In this document: in pieces, positions 36,497 to 48,656 of the stretch | Layout of the letters: every line of letters begins with the position of its first letter | Numbering within the stretch: position 1 is the stretch's first letter | Assembly: GCA_000328365.1 (NCBI GenBank) | Contig: KB310812.1 | Coordinates: 8,260 to 72,259 of the forward strand | Length of the DNA stretch: 64,000 nucleotides | From: Capitella teleta | Taxonomy: Eukaryota > Annelida > Polychaeta > Capitellidae | Direction of reading: 5' to 3' | Program-made: the position numbers and the translations under genes | The notes under the pieces: model-generated | Databases searched by the model: none | Seen by the model: the letters and a program-made list of their open reading frames with translations, nothing else | What the model was told of the DNA's origin: nothing

Positions 36497-38733
36497 CGTC
36501 TTCGAGAATCAGGATTGCAACTTAAACCATCTAAGTGTCATTCGGCTTATCACAAATCGATTTATTGGGACATTCTGTTAGCGCTGACGGAATTAAACCC
36601 CTATCCGATCGAGTAGAGGCTATTAAGACGCTTGGTCCTCCGAAGGATCTCACATCAGTTCGGTCATTCTTAGGCATGGCAGGTTATTATCGGCAATTCA
36701 TCCCAGGTTTCGCGACCCTGGCTGCGCCTCTAACTGACTTGACCAAGTCTCGAGAACCGTTCAGGTGGAGATCTGAACAACAGGAGGCCTTTGATGCACT
36801 TAAAACCGCTCTGACGCAATCTCCAATACTTGTCCATCCTGATGTTTCCAAGCCTTATATTCTTTACACTGATGCCTCAAACAAAGCTGTGGGTGCTATC
36901 CTGGTCCAAAAAGATAACGGAGGTGTTGAACGAGTCATTAGCTATCTATCTCACAAGTTATCTGGAGCACAGTTGAATTGGGCGACCATTGAAAAAGAAG
37001 CCTATGCTATCATTTATGCATTAAAGAAATTTCAGGCTTATCTATGGGGCGCCAAGTTCGAAATCCATACAGACCATAAACCCCTACGAAGTCTCTTTCA
37101 GTCCGAGATTAGATCATCCAAAATTTCTCGTTGGTCGCAACAAATACAAGAGTTTCAGGCCCCAATTTTGTACCACCCTGGAAAATTAAATATCCGTGCT
37201 GATATGTTATCTCGAATAGCCGCCATTGAACCCTCCACTCCAACACCTGTTGTCGTGCCAGCAGACATTCCCGATGTTTGGGTTACTGATAGAATTGATC
37301 TCCATGATCTTGCACGCCGTCAAAAAGAGCAATTTTGTGATGCTTACGTGGAAGCATCTCAGGAAACGGACGAGTCCCCATATATTGTGCAAGGTAGTCT
37401 TCTCTTTACTATGGCCGAACCAAGTCGCAATGCAGGCCGATACCTGCGTTTGTTACTGCCTCAGCAGTTTCGTCAGCAAGTGATTGATCGCTGTCATGCA
37501 GAAGTAGGTCATGCTGCTTTTCTCAAGACCTTAGCTAGGGTACAGGAACATTATGTTTGGCCCGGTATGCGACAACATATCAAAGACTACATAAGACATT
37601 GTGTACTATGTAACAGCTTATCGCCAAACCATCCTGCACATCCTCGTGGTACTGTTCCTGTCCCGCCTGCTCCGTTCCATACATGGGGAATTGACTTAGT
37701 AGGCCCGTTCCTTCGAGATCGCAGAGGTAGACAATATCTTTTAACGTGTGTGGATCACCTTTCGGGGTGGTGTGAGGCAATTCCCATAGCATCTAAAAAG
37801 GCAGATACTGTTCAGGAGGCGTTCATAGACAACATTGTTGCTCGTTATGGAGTTCCACGTTATCTCATTAGTGACAATGGAGGAGAAATGACAAGTTCTA
37901 ATTTCGAGAATTGGTTGAGAGAGTTTGGCATATCTCACAGACTAACGTCCCCGTATCATCCCCAATGCAACGGCATGACAGAACGATTCAATGGTACTAT
38001 TCAGAAGCTGTTGTTAAAATTGACTGGTGGTAATCCCCGGAAGTGGACCGAATATCTAGCCTCTGCATTATATGCTTATCGCATTACACAGGGTCAGGCA
38101 GGAATTAGCCCTTATCAAGCAGTCTTTGGTCAAAAACCTATGTTGCCACGTGCCAATCCTTCTTCCCGGGAAGAAGGAGAGAGATTACAGGCCATTCGAT
38201 TAGCTGAACGAATACTTCGTGAATACCGCTCTAAGCAAAAAGAAACTTACAGAGAAAATGAATCCAGTAGAGCCAAACGCCTACCACCAGGGACTTTTGT
38301 ATCTGTACGTATCTTAAATCCTAAAAAGGGTCAGACTCGTTGGCAGCCAGGATATCAGGTGATATCATCACATGATGGTGCCCTCCGTGTTATCGAGTTA
38401 GATACTGGCAACGTAGTCCGTATAAATCAAAGAAATGTGCGAGAAATTCCAGAGAGTAAACCTTATGATGAGATAAACCCCCTTCCGCCGTTGAAAAACC
38501 AAACAACTTTTGATTATGTCAGTTCCGAAGCCAAGCCAATCCCCGTTGTTGAAGAATCCTACCTGCCCACGCGTATACCTAGAGGTCCTAAGAGACCAAG
38601 TAATGATCAACCGAATCTTACTACGCCTAGTGTGCCAGTTCCCGCCGTATCAGCAGCCCTTGCTCCTTCGATTGTATTTCCTTCTGATGACTGGTCCTCT
38701 TGGTGCGATTTTGTTTTCCACTTCACTCATTAG
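36497..38733 (+). mobile_element. Gypsy pol region: RT end, RNase H, integrase
   Basis: Readable domains in order: the RT end (LLGHSVSADGIKP, SFLGMAGYYRQFIPGFA), RNase H (YTDASNKAVGAIL, IHTDHKPLRSL, ADMLSR), the integrase zinc region (H...H...C..C, ending CVLCN), the catalytic core (WGIDLVGPF, LISDNGGEM, YHPQCNGMTERFNGT) and a C-terminal GPY-like domain (RWQPGYQV). The order RT, RNase H, integrase is that of Ty3/Gypsy. The frame ends at 38733. Confidence 0.92.
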
Positions 38734-39744
38734 ACCCCTGTTGTTGCAAGTTGGTCCTACCGACCGCCGGAAGTCAAACAATTACTCCATTAATGCCACT
38801 TTAAAAGGAAAACAAGAACTAGTTGAGCCAAAACAACTGCCACCAGTGACTGTTTCCGTACTCGAGTTCTTAATGAAATGTAAATCGATGAGATTGTGAT
38901 GAGATTGACCTCATTCCAACGCCGAGAAATGATAGTGATTTAAATTGTACCTCGGACACAAAATCGAGCCATACCTCTACAGGTCATTGACCCTGCAGGC
39001 AATGATAGCACTTGTAACCTCAAAAGGGGAGTGTCTCTTCAGGTCAGCATGCCTGAATTTTACGACAAATGATATGCATCTTATCTTGAGTTAGATGATA
39101 GAATGTACTGCATCATATAATACTTTCTGTAGTAAACACATAACCATGCTATACATTTTCGACACTTGCCGGTATATTTACTCTATACTCCTCGTATTTT
39201 ATCTTATTCCTAATAACTACATGCATACACATAATCGTATAATCCTATAATTGCATAACCGTAGTAATTACCATTGGACGTATCCCACGGGCGATTCATG
39301 TCAGTCTCTATAACAACGAATGTTGATAGAGCTAATAACCATACTTAGAGTAGCCGAATATTTGGCGCATGATATAGAAACCATAGCGTAATGATTCAGG
39401 TAGAGATTAGATTTAGATCAGGTAATGAATTGATATGCACTTCAAATGAGGCCTTTTAGATCCAGCATAATATGTTCCTAAGAGGGGAAGGTTAAAATGA
39501 TAGATAAACCCAACGCATGGAGTTCGTGATTGATTGATTGGTTGATGGTTGCTGTTGGTATGTGTGAGAAGCGGATACTAGCTGCACTTGGAACCCTGGA
39601 GCCCATCTTTGCTGTTGATACCTACTCCCCTGAATGACTACCCAAGAACAGCCTTCAACCAAGGCTGTACAAGAACGCCAGATGAAACACAGATGAAAAC
39701 GAACAGAGGGCCAAACACAGAAAATATTACTTGAAGTGTTGGCG

Positions 39745-39895
39745 AAGATGATGACCACGATAACCCTGATGACCAGGATGTCCCTGATGACCTTGATGAC
39801 CATGATGACCACGATAACCCTGATGACCATGACGACCATGATGACCATGATGACCATGATGACCATACTGACCGTAACGACCATGATGATTCCAG
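39745..39895. repeat. 9-bp tandem repeat (GATGACCAT) in Gypsy 3' region
   Basis: About 16 imperfect units of GATGACCAT/GATAACCCT between pol and the 3' LTR. Being a multiple of three, the unit opens several frames (Asp/His-rich on plus, Gly/His-rich on minus), none with other coding support. Confidence 0.85.
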
Positions 39896-40192
39896 AGATG
39901 ACAGTCTTGACAAGGAACCTGGTTGCGCCAAGATATTGCTAATTCAATTAATGTCGTTTGAATGTATTCTATGTGTTTTACTGAAGGGATCCAACACACC
40001 CTACTCACCAAAATATATCAATACCCCAATGCACCAATACAACCATACTTGAATACATACATATACCATGTATTTCAATAGCCCGTGATGTGAGTGGGCC
40101 AAAGCAATAATAATAAGTATCATTAAGCAACTTAATGCGAAGTAAACATTTTAGTTGGAGCACTAAATATTTTAACTTAAATATGGGAGGTA

Positions 40193-40624
40193 TGTTAAGA
40201 TTACGTGGATGTTTCTGACTACTTCACACGATGTTTCATTATAGCATATGTAATTATAATTATATAAACTTTGCCTATGCATATAGACCTTCGGGCAGAG
40301 CGTACACGGGATTGCTTCCATCTCTCAACATTTGGAAGGCACCAATTTACTGCACTGTCTATTAGAAACGGAGGCTGCCGTACAACTACGATTCTAGTAT
40401 ATAAGACGAATATATTTTCCATGAACACGACACACCACACATCTCTCTCTCACGTGCTTCTACAAAGACCACTTACTTGGAACCTTTTTTGAGTACTTTG
40501 GACTATTTTATCGAAGGTATATTAAAGCCAATATGAAGTGATTGGTTGAGTCTTCGTTATTACGAGCTTGGAGCTTACCATCCAACTAGTGCATAAATGA
40601 CGTAGCCCTGGAGTCACTACGTCA
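40193..40624 (+). repeat. 3' LTR of Gypsy element
   Basis: Same sequence as 34685-35116, preceded by a purine-rich ATATGGGAGGTA (polypurine tract position) and followed by the CTTAA target duplicate. Confidence 0.93.
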
Positions 40625-40835
40625 CTTAAGTCTTATCGAAGTACTCACAATTCCATTTAATGTTGAGCAAATCAACTAATTTTTCCAATTGCAAATTACA
40701 ACTCGAATACTTTTAACAACACTTGATCGAATCAAAATCGTAACACATAAGCTTTATAATTATATATTGTTATGCAAAGTAGGAATGAGGTATTATTGAC
40801 TCAAACAATCGACCACACATTGGCACATAAATTGG
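40625..40835 (+). repeat. Segment shared with the 5' flank of copy I (right part)
   Basis: Continues the similarity begun at 34550: AGTCTTATC..., CTCACAATTCCATTTAATGT, then CGACCACACATT. It corresponds to about 61465-61665, just upstream of copy I's signal exon. No signal exon is recognisable afterwards. Confidence 0.5.
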
Positions 40836-40839
40836 CAAA

Positions 40840-42029
40840 ATACTCAATTATATTGTTTTTGTCTGTTTGTATTGTTCAATTGAGTGCAAATCAGTCAATT
40901 CGAACGTCTTGTGATCAGTTATTAACCCTATAACTCTTTATCATCCTTTTTCAACTCGAAGCAATGAAAACCGAATTGTTTATACTGATCCGTTATCATA
41001 GCAACCTATTGGGTGCGGATCGCCTCACGGAATTCCCGGGGTGTTATGCCGTCATTCGCAGCTCCAATATCGGCAAATGTATGGACCAAAACAATTTGGT
41101 GGAGAATCAGAACCATAGAATATGCACTGTTCGTGACTCATTTATAGACCCTGTAGACACCCAAAAAAAAAAAAAAAAAACAAAAAAAAAACAAAAAACG
41201 AACTAATTTGCCGGAAAATATCTGAGCCACTGCCGCGGAATTCTGCTGATCCGCCAAAAAAACCGTTGGCTCAGTCGCTGCTGAAAATCCATCAGTCAGC
41301 CGCATTTCTTTTGAGGTAATTGGCAGTAAATAACATCATAATTTTATAGTTTCACAAAGTATATAAATTAACTGTCAATGTATGCTGCCTTTTTTAACAA
41401 AGCACAAAGGGTGTGATCGCGAATTCAGAGAATGGAAATGCAGCATAATTTATTATATGATTTAGAAACGAAGGTTCCAAAAAAGAAAACTAACTTTTAT
41501 ACTGATATAAAGATATGAAACCAGCAATTACCTCGCTGCCAAAAGAACAGAGATGAGAAAGAAATATAAGATAGTCAGTATAATTTTAGAATTTTCAATA
41601 GTAGACAATCATCAAAATCACCTTTACAGGTTGAATTATCTAAGATCATTTACTATAATGTTGGTAACAATCGGCGAATGTGTATTTTGATTTTGAATTT
41701 TGCTTTGCTTTCACTTTTAATCCATGCATCGCTAAAATTTTTGGTATTTTTGCCATGTAAATGTCGCGTAAAATGCATTGAACATCAATTGTATAAGAGA
41801 CAAGATTAATGTATTGGGGAAATAATTAAGTAGTAAAGGCTAGTTACCGGGACCGAGCAGCCCACCTATTTCCCATGGTTTTAATAGCACTGTTGGGATT
41901 GCAATGATCGTTGGTTGCCATACAAGCCACGGTACTCCACAGGAAATAGTGTGTATCGATCATAAAAACCGGTCTGCTGGACCCGGTAACCATCCTTAAA
42001 CAACCCACAAATATTATGGGTAGACAAAT
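40840..42029. other. Intergenic with foldback element
   Basis: No gene supported. It contains an A-rich run at 41162-41200 and the foldback repeat at 41843-41990. Confidence 0.4.
41843..41990. repeat. 148-bp foldback (MITE-like) repeat
   Basis: Ends GTTACCGGGACCGAGCAG and, inverted, GTTACCGGGTCCAGCAG. The imperfect pairing extends inward (CACCTATTTCCCATGG opposite CACACTATTTCCTGTGG). No coding sequence and no clear target duplication. Confidence 0.6.
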
Positions 42030-44946
42030 TCAAAAATTATTTGTGTTGACAGTGATGAAATCTCTTTCCATGGCAACTACAGGAGCATGGTCATTTCTGG
42101 ACATGGTTGGATTCATAGTATTCTGCCATGTGTTCACATTGTCTGTTTTCAGCATGCGTGAAATGGTTCCATCCACTGCGACCATCTCACACTTCTCATA
42201 GTCCTTGTTTGGCAGATATTTTATTTTCAATCTGGAAGGAGCATGCCATGTGCATGTTATGCAAAGTGTAAAAATAATGTGTATTTGGCATATGGCATTA
42301 AGGAATCACCTTCTAGAGCAAGCATAGCCAACTCCAAACACGAAGCAGCACAAGATTAATGTAGCAACCGTAATAATACCTATAATGACCTCTGCAACAG
42401 AAGATTTATTAACATTAAATGCTAAAATTCATAACTCACCTTTTCTCAGGGGATTATATTGTTGTACATCATCGCTACCCAAGTTTCCATTGTTCGTGTT
42501 CTCAGGAGCAATTATTGGAGGGGGATTTTCTGCAGGAGAAATATAGCGATGTGACAGTAAATGTCAGATATACAACATTCAATTTTACGAGTAGGTATGT
42601 AGCAGGTTCCAATGGATCCGAGCCATCTTGTGCCAATGCATCTCAAGTTCCACGATTGTTCTGTCTTGTGACACTTGACAATCAAATCCTGCCCATGTTT
42701 CTCTGCATATGCATCTCTTGGAATAGTAATATCCAAGCATCCGACAGCTACAAGAGCAAAATGAGATATCATATGAATTGAATCCCATTGTTGACATACC
42801 TTTATATGTGATGATCATAACTGGTGTTGCACTGATAAGCACCAGGGTAATCTGGGATGATCTACTCACATAGCCCCATTGATGTCTCTTTAGAACTCCC
42901 CGTTGCCTTTCATATAAATGCTCAATTCCTTCATCTATGATTTTTATTCCTTCAGCCAATGATGACATATTCATCGATATGTCAATCAGAGAGGTTTCAA
43001 CATGTTGTCCTTCTTGTGCACGTATTGTCAAATAGCCGCTGGTTGCACAGCTCTTTGAGAAATCTTTTGAAGTGAGAAAGTACTTCTCGGTTGGTGCTGC
43101 TTCTAGAGAGTCGCAAATTCCAGTTGACAATACACCTAATAGACATTATCATAATAATAATAATAAATATCGAAAGCAACAAGGGTCTTCTTACCTCGAA
43201 TGCAAGCATATGATGTTTCTAGAAATACTTGTAGACCTCTTGCACATTCTAAACTCATTTGAGATGCAATCTCAGAAACTGGAATCGTGCAACTTCTTTT
43301 GCTAGTACATTTATCACCAATCAAAGTACTGACATCAGCAAAGCATCCAAAAAATCCAAGGTCTTTATCAATGCAGCGGCTCAGTTTAATGTGTCCAAAT
43401 TTTGCATTAGTGATCACAATAGTTTCATCATAAGCACATCTAGCTGTGAAATCTTCAAATACACAAGATTCTACAGTTGACCCTGAAAGTCAAAAACAGA
43501 ATACAACTGTAGGTATCAAGTCATGTTCAATAAAGAATAAAGAGGTGTGTTTTAGGATGGGAGTGGACAGAAAATAAACTAACACGACATTGTTATGAAG
43601 GGTTAAAAATTGCGATCAGTAAATTTTCCAGAAAAGCATGTGATCGATAACCTCTGGCGTCAATTTGAGTGAAGTAGGGGTCGGCATTTTGTCAAAATGC
43701 GGCAAAACCCTGATCCATGCGCTAATTCAAAATCGATTTTAGACTATTAATCATGAACAAATATTTCAGATATTTTCTTCATAGACGCATCAAAGCAATA
43801 CAAAATAAATATTGTTGTAACATTTTGAGGAAATTACTATAAAATGGTTAAATGAAGTCCAGAAAAGGGCACTAGTACTGGCCCGAATTTATATTCTTTC
43901 AGGTTATTAAACATTAATAAAAAGTAGAAAACATTAAGTTATTATTGTCAGACACATGATCATGTTAATTTGCATGTATGTAGCAACTTTTATTTAAATC
44001 ATTGGATCTAAAGTAGGTCTAACGGTCCCGTAAAAACGTGTCCTGGATATATGGATACAACCAGAATTTTTCAGTCGAACACATTCTGAGAGGCTTACAT
44101 TTATAGTGGTACATAATAAACTATATTAATAGATTGGCAAAATTGAAAGACACTAGCAGATGCCCTGAATATACGTACTTTCTACATAGCATGCATGTAA
44201 AATATTCATTTCACAACATATTATGTTGTGAAATGAATATTTTACATGGCTGACTGGCTTTCATATCGAATTACCGATATGCTCGGTATTTTCTTATTCA
44301 CTTCCCGAGCGCAAATTTCCGTATTAATCAAGCACTCTTTGTGTGTGATTTTGCGCTTTATAAAGAATTTTTTTTTAATATTTTGTATTATTATTAACCA
44401 AATTTATGGTCGTCAAAATTCGATTTAAATTTCATCGCCGCCATGTCAATAAACAAGCAGTGTACTAAATGAAAATCAATGATGACTTGTTATGGGAAAG
44501 TGTTGTGGGAGGCCCACAAATCAAACGTTTGACGCCCAAAATAAGGCTTTGACAGTGATTTCGAGACAAGTGCACTCAATAAAAAAGTAGTTATGCCAGA
44601 GAAATAACAAAACTATGTGTGATCTTATGGATAGTTCGTCTATCTAACTTTCAAATTTCACGTCTCTATTATTGCGTGTTCTATATGTTAGGCCGATAAC
44701 TTTTTAAACCACCGTCGTACAAGAATGAAAAACATATCATGAGATAATATCAGATCAGTTGTGATTTTCAAAAATGAAAATGCCATTATTTTCTTACAGT
44801 GCAGAGAGACTTGCACTGACAATCACCTTATTGTGCAATATATGTTACTAACCTTCTTTTATTTCCAGGGTTCTCACAACATCAATGAGAGAAAAAATGG
44901 ATAAAAAGAAAATATTCAGGATAGTGATTTTGATAATCCCATGCAT
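42030..44946 (-). CDS. SUEL/CUB-like/CCP-like membrane receptor, copy C
   Basis: Exons: signal 44946-44853 (MHGIIKITILNIFFLSIFSL), SUEL 43482-43195, CUB-like 43135-42800, CCP-like 42747-42589, linker 42529-42440, TM 42391-42310, tail 42231-42030; 416 residues, frame intact. Subtype III with D and E: the lectin carries KFGHIKLSRC and DLGFFGCFADV. The CUB-like domain has EGQHVETSLIDISMN, IIDEGIEHLYERQRG, WGYVSRSSQITLVL and MIITYKG. The CCP-like module ends RWLGSIGTC. The tail reads LKIKYLPNKDYEKCEMV and ends DFITVNTNNF; the junction codon is Leu, not the Met seen in most copies. Intron 1 (1.4 kb) contains a perfect 55-bp palindrome. Confidence 0.88.
44194..44248. repeat. Perfect 55-bp palindrome
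   Basis: Two 27-bp arms (44194-44220 and 44222-44248) are exact reverse complements around a single T. It lies in intron 1 of copy C. Such perfect arms can extrude as a cruciform or arise by a fold-back error. Confidence 0.92.
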
Positions 44947-44993
44947 TTCCAAGAAGAACTGTTGAAAAATTGTGCACACACACTGATTTGCAA

Positions 44994-45037
44994 GTAGCAC
45001 ACAAAGAAAGTGCCTGATCCATCAGTTTGGCTGCATT
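44994..45037 (-). promoter_or_regulatory. Conserved upstream block, copy C
   Basis: Minus strand: ATGCAGCCAAACTGATGG, then GCACTTTCTTTGTGTGCTAC, 48-91 bp above the start codon. Same two-part layout as in B, D, E, F and H. Confidence 0.65.
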
Positions 45038-45039
45038 AG

Positions 45040-46060
45040 AAGAAAAATCGATAAAGGTACCAGCCGGCTGAAAGCTGTCTTAGCTGTCTAATTTACATGC
45101 ACTGTGATAAGGTTTGTAGATCAAGATACACAGTGTTACGCTATAGTGAAGACAACGGTCAAAAATGGTGTTCTGCACTAACCCAAAATAATGCAAAGAT
45201 TTTATAGCAATGACATCTGAAAACTTCACACATTGCTTTTGAGCGCTTACAAAAGGTACATAGTTCACAAATACAAGGTTATGTGATCTCCATTTTTTGT
45301 TTGAGCATAAAAGCAGCTGTATATAGCGAACACCGCCTGCTAACTTTGCTAGTCTAACTAGCTATATGGAGTGCACGTTTTATTCATCACTGGGGATGAA
45401 CCAAATCAACCAGTCCCAGAATTTGTTTACTGCCATTAGTCTGTTCTATTGGTACACATATAAAACTACGTATTTCTTCTATTCGAATCTTTCACTTCAT
45501 TAAGCAAAACCAGACACAGTATAAATATTCCAATACGTATTCTCATTAAAAGCAATTAATAGACACAACAAAATCACACAATTCATTTAAGCTACTGTAT
45601 AGGGTATGCACAAGATCCCTCTTCAGTATAGGGCAATATCTTAAGCAATATGTACAATATGGTGAGGCTGTAATAATCCTTTGACCGTACATTCGAACAT
45701 AACAAATGGATAGGCAATACTGAGATTGTCTTCTGTATTGGCCAAGCAAACTACATTAGCTACTTGCATTGGCTACCCATTTTTTATCAAATACGCTTTA
45801 AAATACTTTTAGTAAAAAAACTACCATTTTTTCAGATATTGCTTTTAAATATTTGAGCATCCCTAGAAAGAATGTGATTATATCATGTGCCCAATATAAC
45901 CAACCATTAATTATGTTCATAACTGGCAGAGCTTTACAGTGTAGTCGACCTATTTCTCAAATAACAGGTTTACAGTGCATGCAAATAATCACATAAGATA
46001 AGTCATGCATACGCAACAGTGTTCTTGCTGCTGGGACTTATTGATTTTTTTTCTTCTGCA
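45040..46060. other. Head-to-head intergenic region between C and D
   Basis: About 1.2 kb separates the divergent start codons of C and D. No gene or repeat recognised. This is the centre of the mirror arrangement of the cluster. Confidence 0.5.
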
Positions 46061-46063
46061 ACT

Positions 46064-46104
46064 GCTGCCAAAGAACCTGCATAGGGGCTTTCTTTGTGTG
46101 TTAC
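46064..46104 (+). promoter_or_regulatory. Conserved upstream block, copy D
   Basis: GCTGCCAAAGAACC, about 10 bases, then GCTTTCTTTGTGTGTTAC, 63-103 bp above the chosen start. Confidence 0.65.
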
Positions 46105-46166
46105 TGCACGAAGCGTCATCCTCTTCACTGGTATATTCATTGAATATTTCGTTTTCGCAAGCAGTT

Positions 46167-48250
46167 ATGCACAGGGTACTAAACTTTGCGATGTATGTTA
46201 TACTGTCTGTGTGTTTGTTTACACATATTCATTTCTGTGATGGCCTGGAAGTGTCAGCAGGTTAGTATACAATATTTGAAGCATATTTTAACAGTGTTAG
46301 CATCTACCAGAATTAACACACTGCTAAACATTTGTGGTCATTATACTATAAAAATTAGGGTTTCAATTCAGACGTATGAAATAGATACTAAATATCCAGA
46401 AAGTATTTATCAGATTGAAGCTTATAATATAATGGCACAACTGTCAGCATTGTTCAGAGTGTGTAAACATTTTATTTGACATAAATAGTATTATTTGCAA
46501 TAATATGTTATTGCTATAAGTACTATTATTCTTCAAAACCATGCCAATTTTCATTCGTACATTCAGTGTGTTTTAATTTTCATGAAAAAATATACATTAT
46601 ATGCTATTTCTGTGATTGAGTTTGTTACATGATACCATGTTATTACATATATTTTATATTATACATATTATTTATTATACATAGTTTAGTGTTCACACAC
46701 AGAATAATTATGTGATTTTTCAGAAACTTATGTCGAGACTTGTATACTTGAAGACTTCAATGCCAAATGTGGATATGATGAAGTTATTGCTATTGTGGGA
46801 GCAAGCTTTGGACACATCCGCTTAGGACGTTGCATCAAGAGAGACTTAGGGTTCTTTGGATGCCTTGCAGATGTGACTGGTCTACTGACATTACATTGCA
46901 ATGGAAAACGAAGTTGCACAGTTCCTGTTGAAGATGTGGCTTCTACTATTACTCTTGAATGTTCACAAGGTTTATCAGTTTATTTGGGAGCAACGTATAC
47001 TTGTATCAAAGGTAATTGCAAAGTTTTCAATTAAATTAACACATCACATATGAAAGAGATATAATATGTTTTTTTAACAGGGGTACTTATTTCAAGTACA
47101 TGTGACACATTGGAGGCTTCTTCTGCTGAAATATATTTTCTCACGACATCAATTTTTACCGAACGATGTTCAACAAGAGGTTACATCACATTAGTTGTAG
47201 ATGAATCACAGCATGTTGAAACTACACTGATTGACCTTTCAATGAATGCCTCATCTACATCAATCCAAAATATAAGGATTGTTGATGATGGAATTGAACA
47301 CACCTTTGAGAGGCATCGAGGAGCAACAACAAAGCCACATTGGGGATATGTTAGCACATCATCTCACATCACTCTAATCTTCAAAAAGCAAACACCAATA
47401 GCAATCATTACATATAAAGGTATAAATTGTAACAATTACTTGTTCAATATACGTTTACTGGCGCCCGTATCATCCGATCGGATTGGGTGGAGCCGTAAAA
47501 CCCCATCACACACTCTTATTGGTATGATTTCAGCTGTAGGATGCGTGGATTTCAACATTCCAAGTGATTCTTATGTGGAGAAGGTAGGACAAGATCTGAC
47601 CGTCAAATGTTATAACACAGAACAATCGTGGAACCTAAAATGCATCGGCACTAGATGGTTGGGATCTATTGGAAATTGCATTTCGCCAACAGGTAAAATA
47701 TTTTAACAATTGTGCATACATCCAGTAATAACATGACCAATTCCTGTGTATCTAGAGAAGCCTCCACTAATTATCAGTCCTGGACATTCAAACCATGAAA
47801 ACGACTACATTGATAATATATATGAAAATGCAGGTTTTCAAAAAGGTATTGAAAAGGACGAAAATCCATATAGTAATCAATCAGCTTCATGCTCATGTTC
47901 TTTTTTCAGAAATTGTAATCGGAATTATTGTCACTGCAACTCTAATGATGTGCTGCATTGTGTTTGGCATCGGATTGGCTTGCACTAAAGGGTGAGATTC
48001 TAGTATGTAAAATGATTCAATTGTCATTCACATGAATCTATTTCACAGGATGAAAAGAAAATACCTGCCAAACAAGGACTATGAGAAGTGTGAGATGGTA
48101 GAAGTTGATGGAACCATTGCACGCATGCTGAAAACAGACAATGTGCAAACGTGGCAGAACACTATGAATCCAACCATGTCTAGTAATGACCATGCTCCTG
48201 TAGTAGCCATGGATAGAGACTTAATCACTGTCAATACAAATATTCTTTAG
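46167..48250 (+). CDS. SUEL/CUB-like/CCP-like membrane receptor, copy D
   Basis: Exons: signal 46167-46260 (MHRVLNFAMYVILSVCLFTH), SUEL 46724-47011, CUB-like 47081-47419, CCP-like 47534-47692, linker 47756-47845, TM 47910-47991, tail 48049-48250; 417 residues. An in-frame ATG at 46005 is rejected as start because the conserved upstream block lies after it and the hydrophobic stretch would be displaced. Subtype III: SFGHIRLGRCIKRDLGFFGC, NASSTSIQNIRIVDDGIEHT, WGYVSTSSHITLIF, RWLGSIGNC. TM IGIIVTATLMMCCIVFGIG, then CTKG and the tail KRKYLPNKDYEKCEMVEV...DLITVNTNIL. The intron between the CUB-like and CCP-like exons carries a SINE tail fragment. Confidence 0.9.
47458..47518 (+). mobile_element. 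SINE 3' fragment in an intron of copy D
   Basis: CTGGCGCCCGTATCATCCGATCGG, then GGGTGGAGCCGTAAAACCCC and a short CACA tail match the 3' end of the SINE at 1967-2299. It occupies half of a 114-bp intron without disturbing the splice sites. Confidence 0.8.
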
Positions 48251-48254
48251 TCAA

Positions 48255-48656
48255 CCAGTTAAAATGTACATTCATGTAATTTCATACTTCAACAATTATG
48301 TTTCACATTCACTGACGCGAATTTAATAATCTGATGCTTTTGGTAGAGAACGAAAGTCAGAAATGAAACTGGGATGAGTAGTTTTTCATTGCTATTGTTG
48401 AATAATTTATTGCTAATTTGATTAATTTTATTAAAGGAAGATTCCTTGGAATTTATTTGTCTAAACCTAATTTTTGGCGTCATTTTCAAATTTACATAAT
48501 GATCAGAGATCACCAGCCGCCAATTTTTGTAATGTCAAAACAAAAATTGGCGTATTAAAAATAAAGTTTGAATTCTTGAGTGGAATTTAAACAGATTGTT
48601 TTGATTTTATACAAAATGTTAGCAGCTTTTATCAGCTCAAGGCATATTTATTTGTA
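48255..48656. other. 3' flank of copy D
   Basis: AT-rich. An inverted repeat of AAAATTGGCG and CGCCAATTTTTG lies at about 48519-48552. No gene. Confidence 0.4.

Larger units (their letters stand above)
34685..40624 (+). mobile_element. Ty3/Gypsy LTR retrotransposon, young copy
   Basis: Flanked by two 432-bp LTRs that look identical by eye and by a 5-bp target duplication (CTTAA). Inside, in order on the plus strand, are gag with a CCHC knuckle, an assembly gap of Ns, RNase H, integrase, and a 1.4-kb untranslated 3' region with a 9-bp tandem repeat. Gag and pol are open where they can be read. The protease and most of the RT fall at the gap. Identical LTRs mean the insertion is very recent. 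It separates receptor copies B and C and interrupts a segment that is duplicated at copy I. Confidence 0.93.

Noticed and set aside
39727-40011. Collagen-like Gly/His frame and Ser/Trp frame on the minus strand
   Set aside because: Produced by the 9-bp tandem repeat; no start context, splice sites or non-repeat coding sequence.
46005-46166. Earlier in-frame ATG for receptor copy D
   Set aside because: The conserved upstream block lies downstream of it, and the hydrophobic signal of the paralogues starts at 46167.
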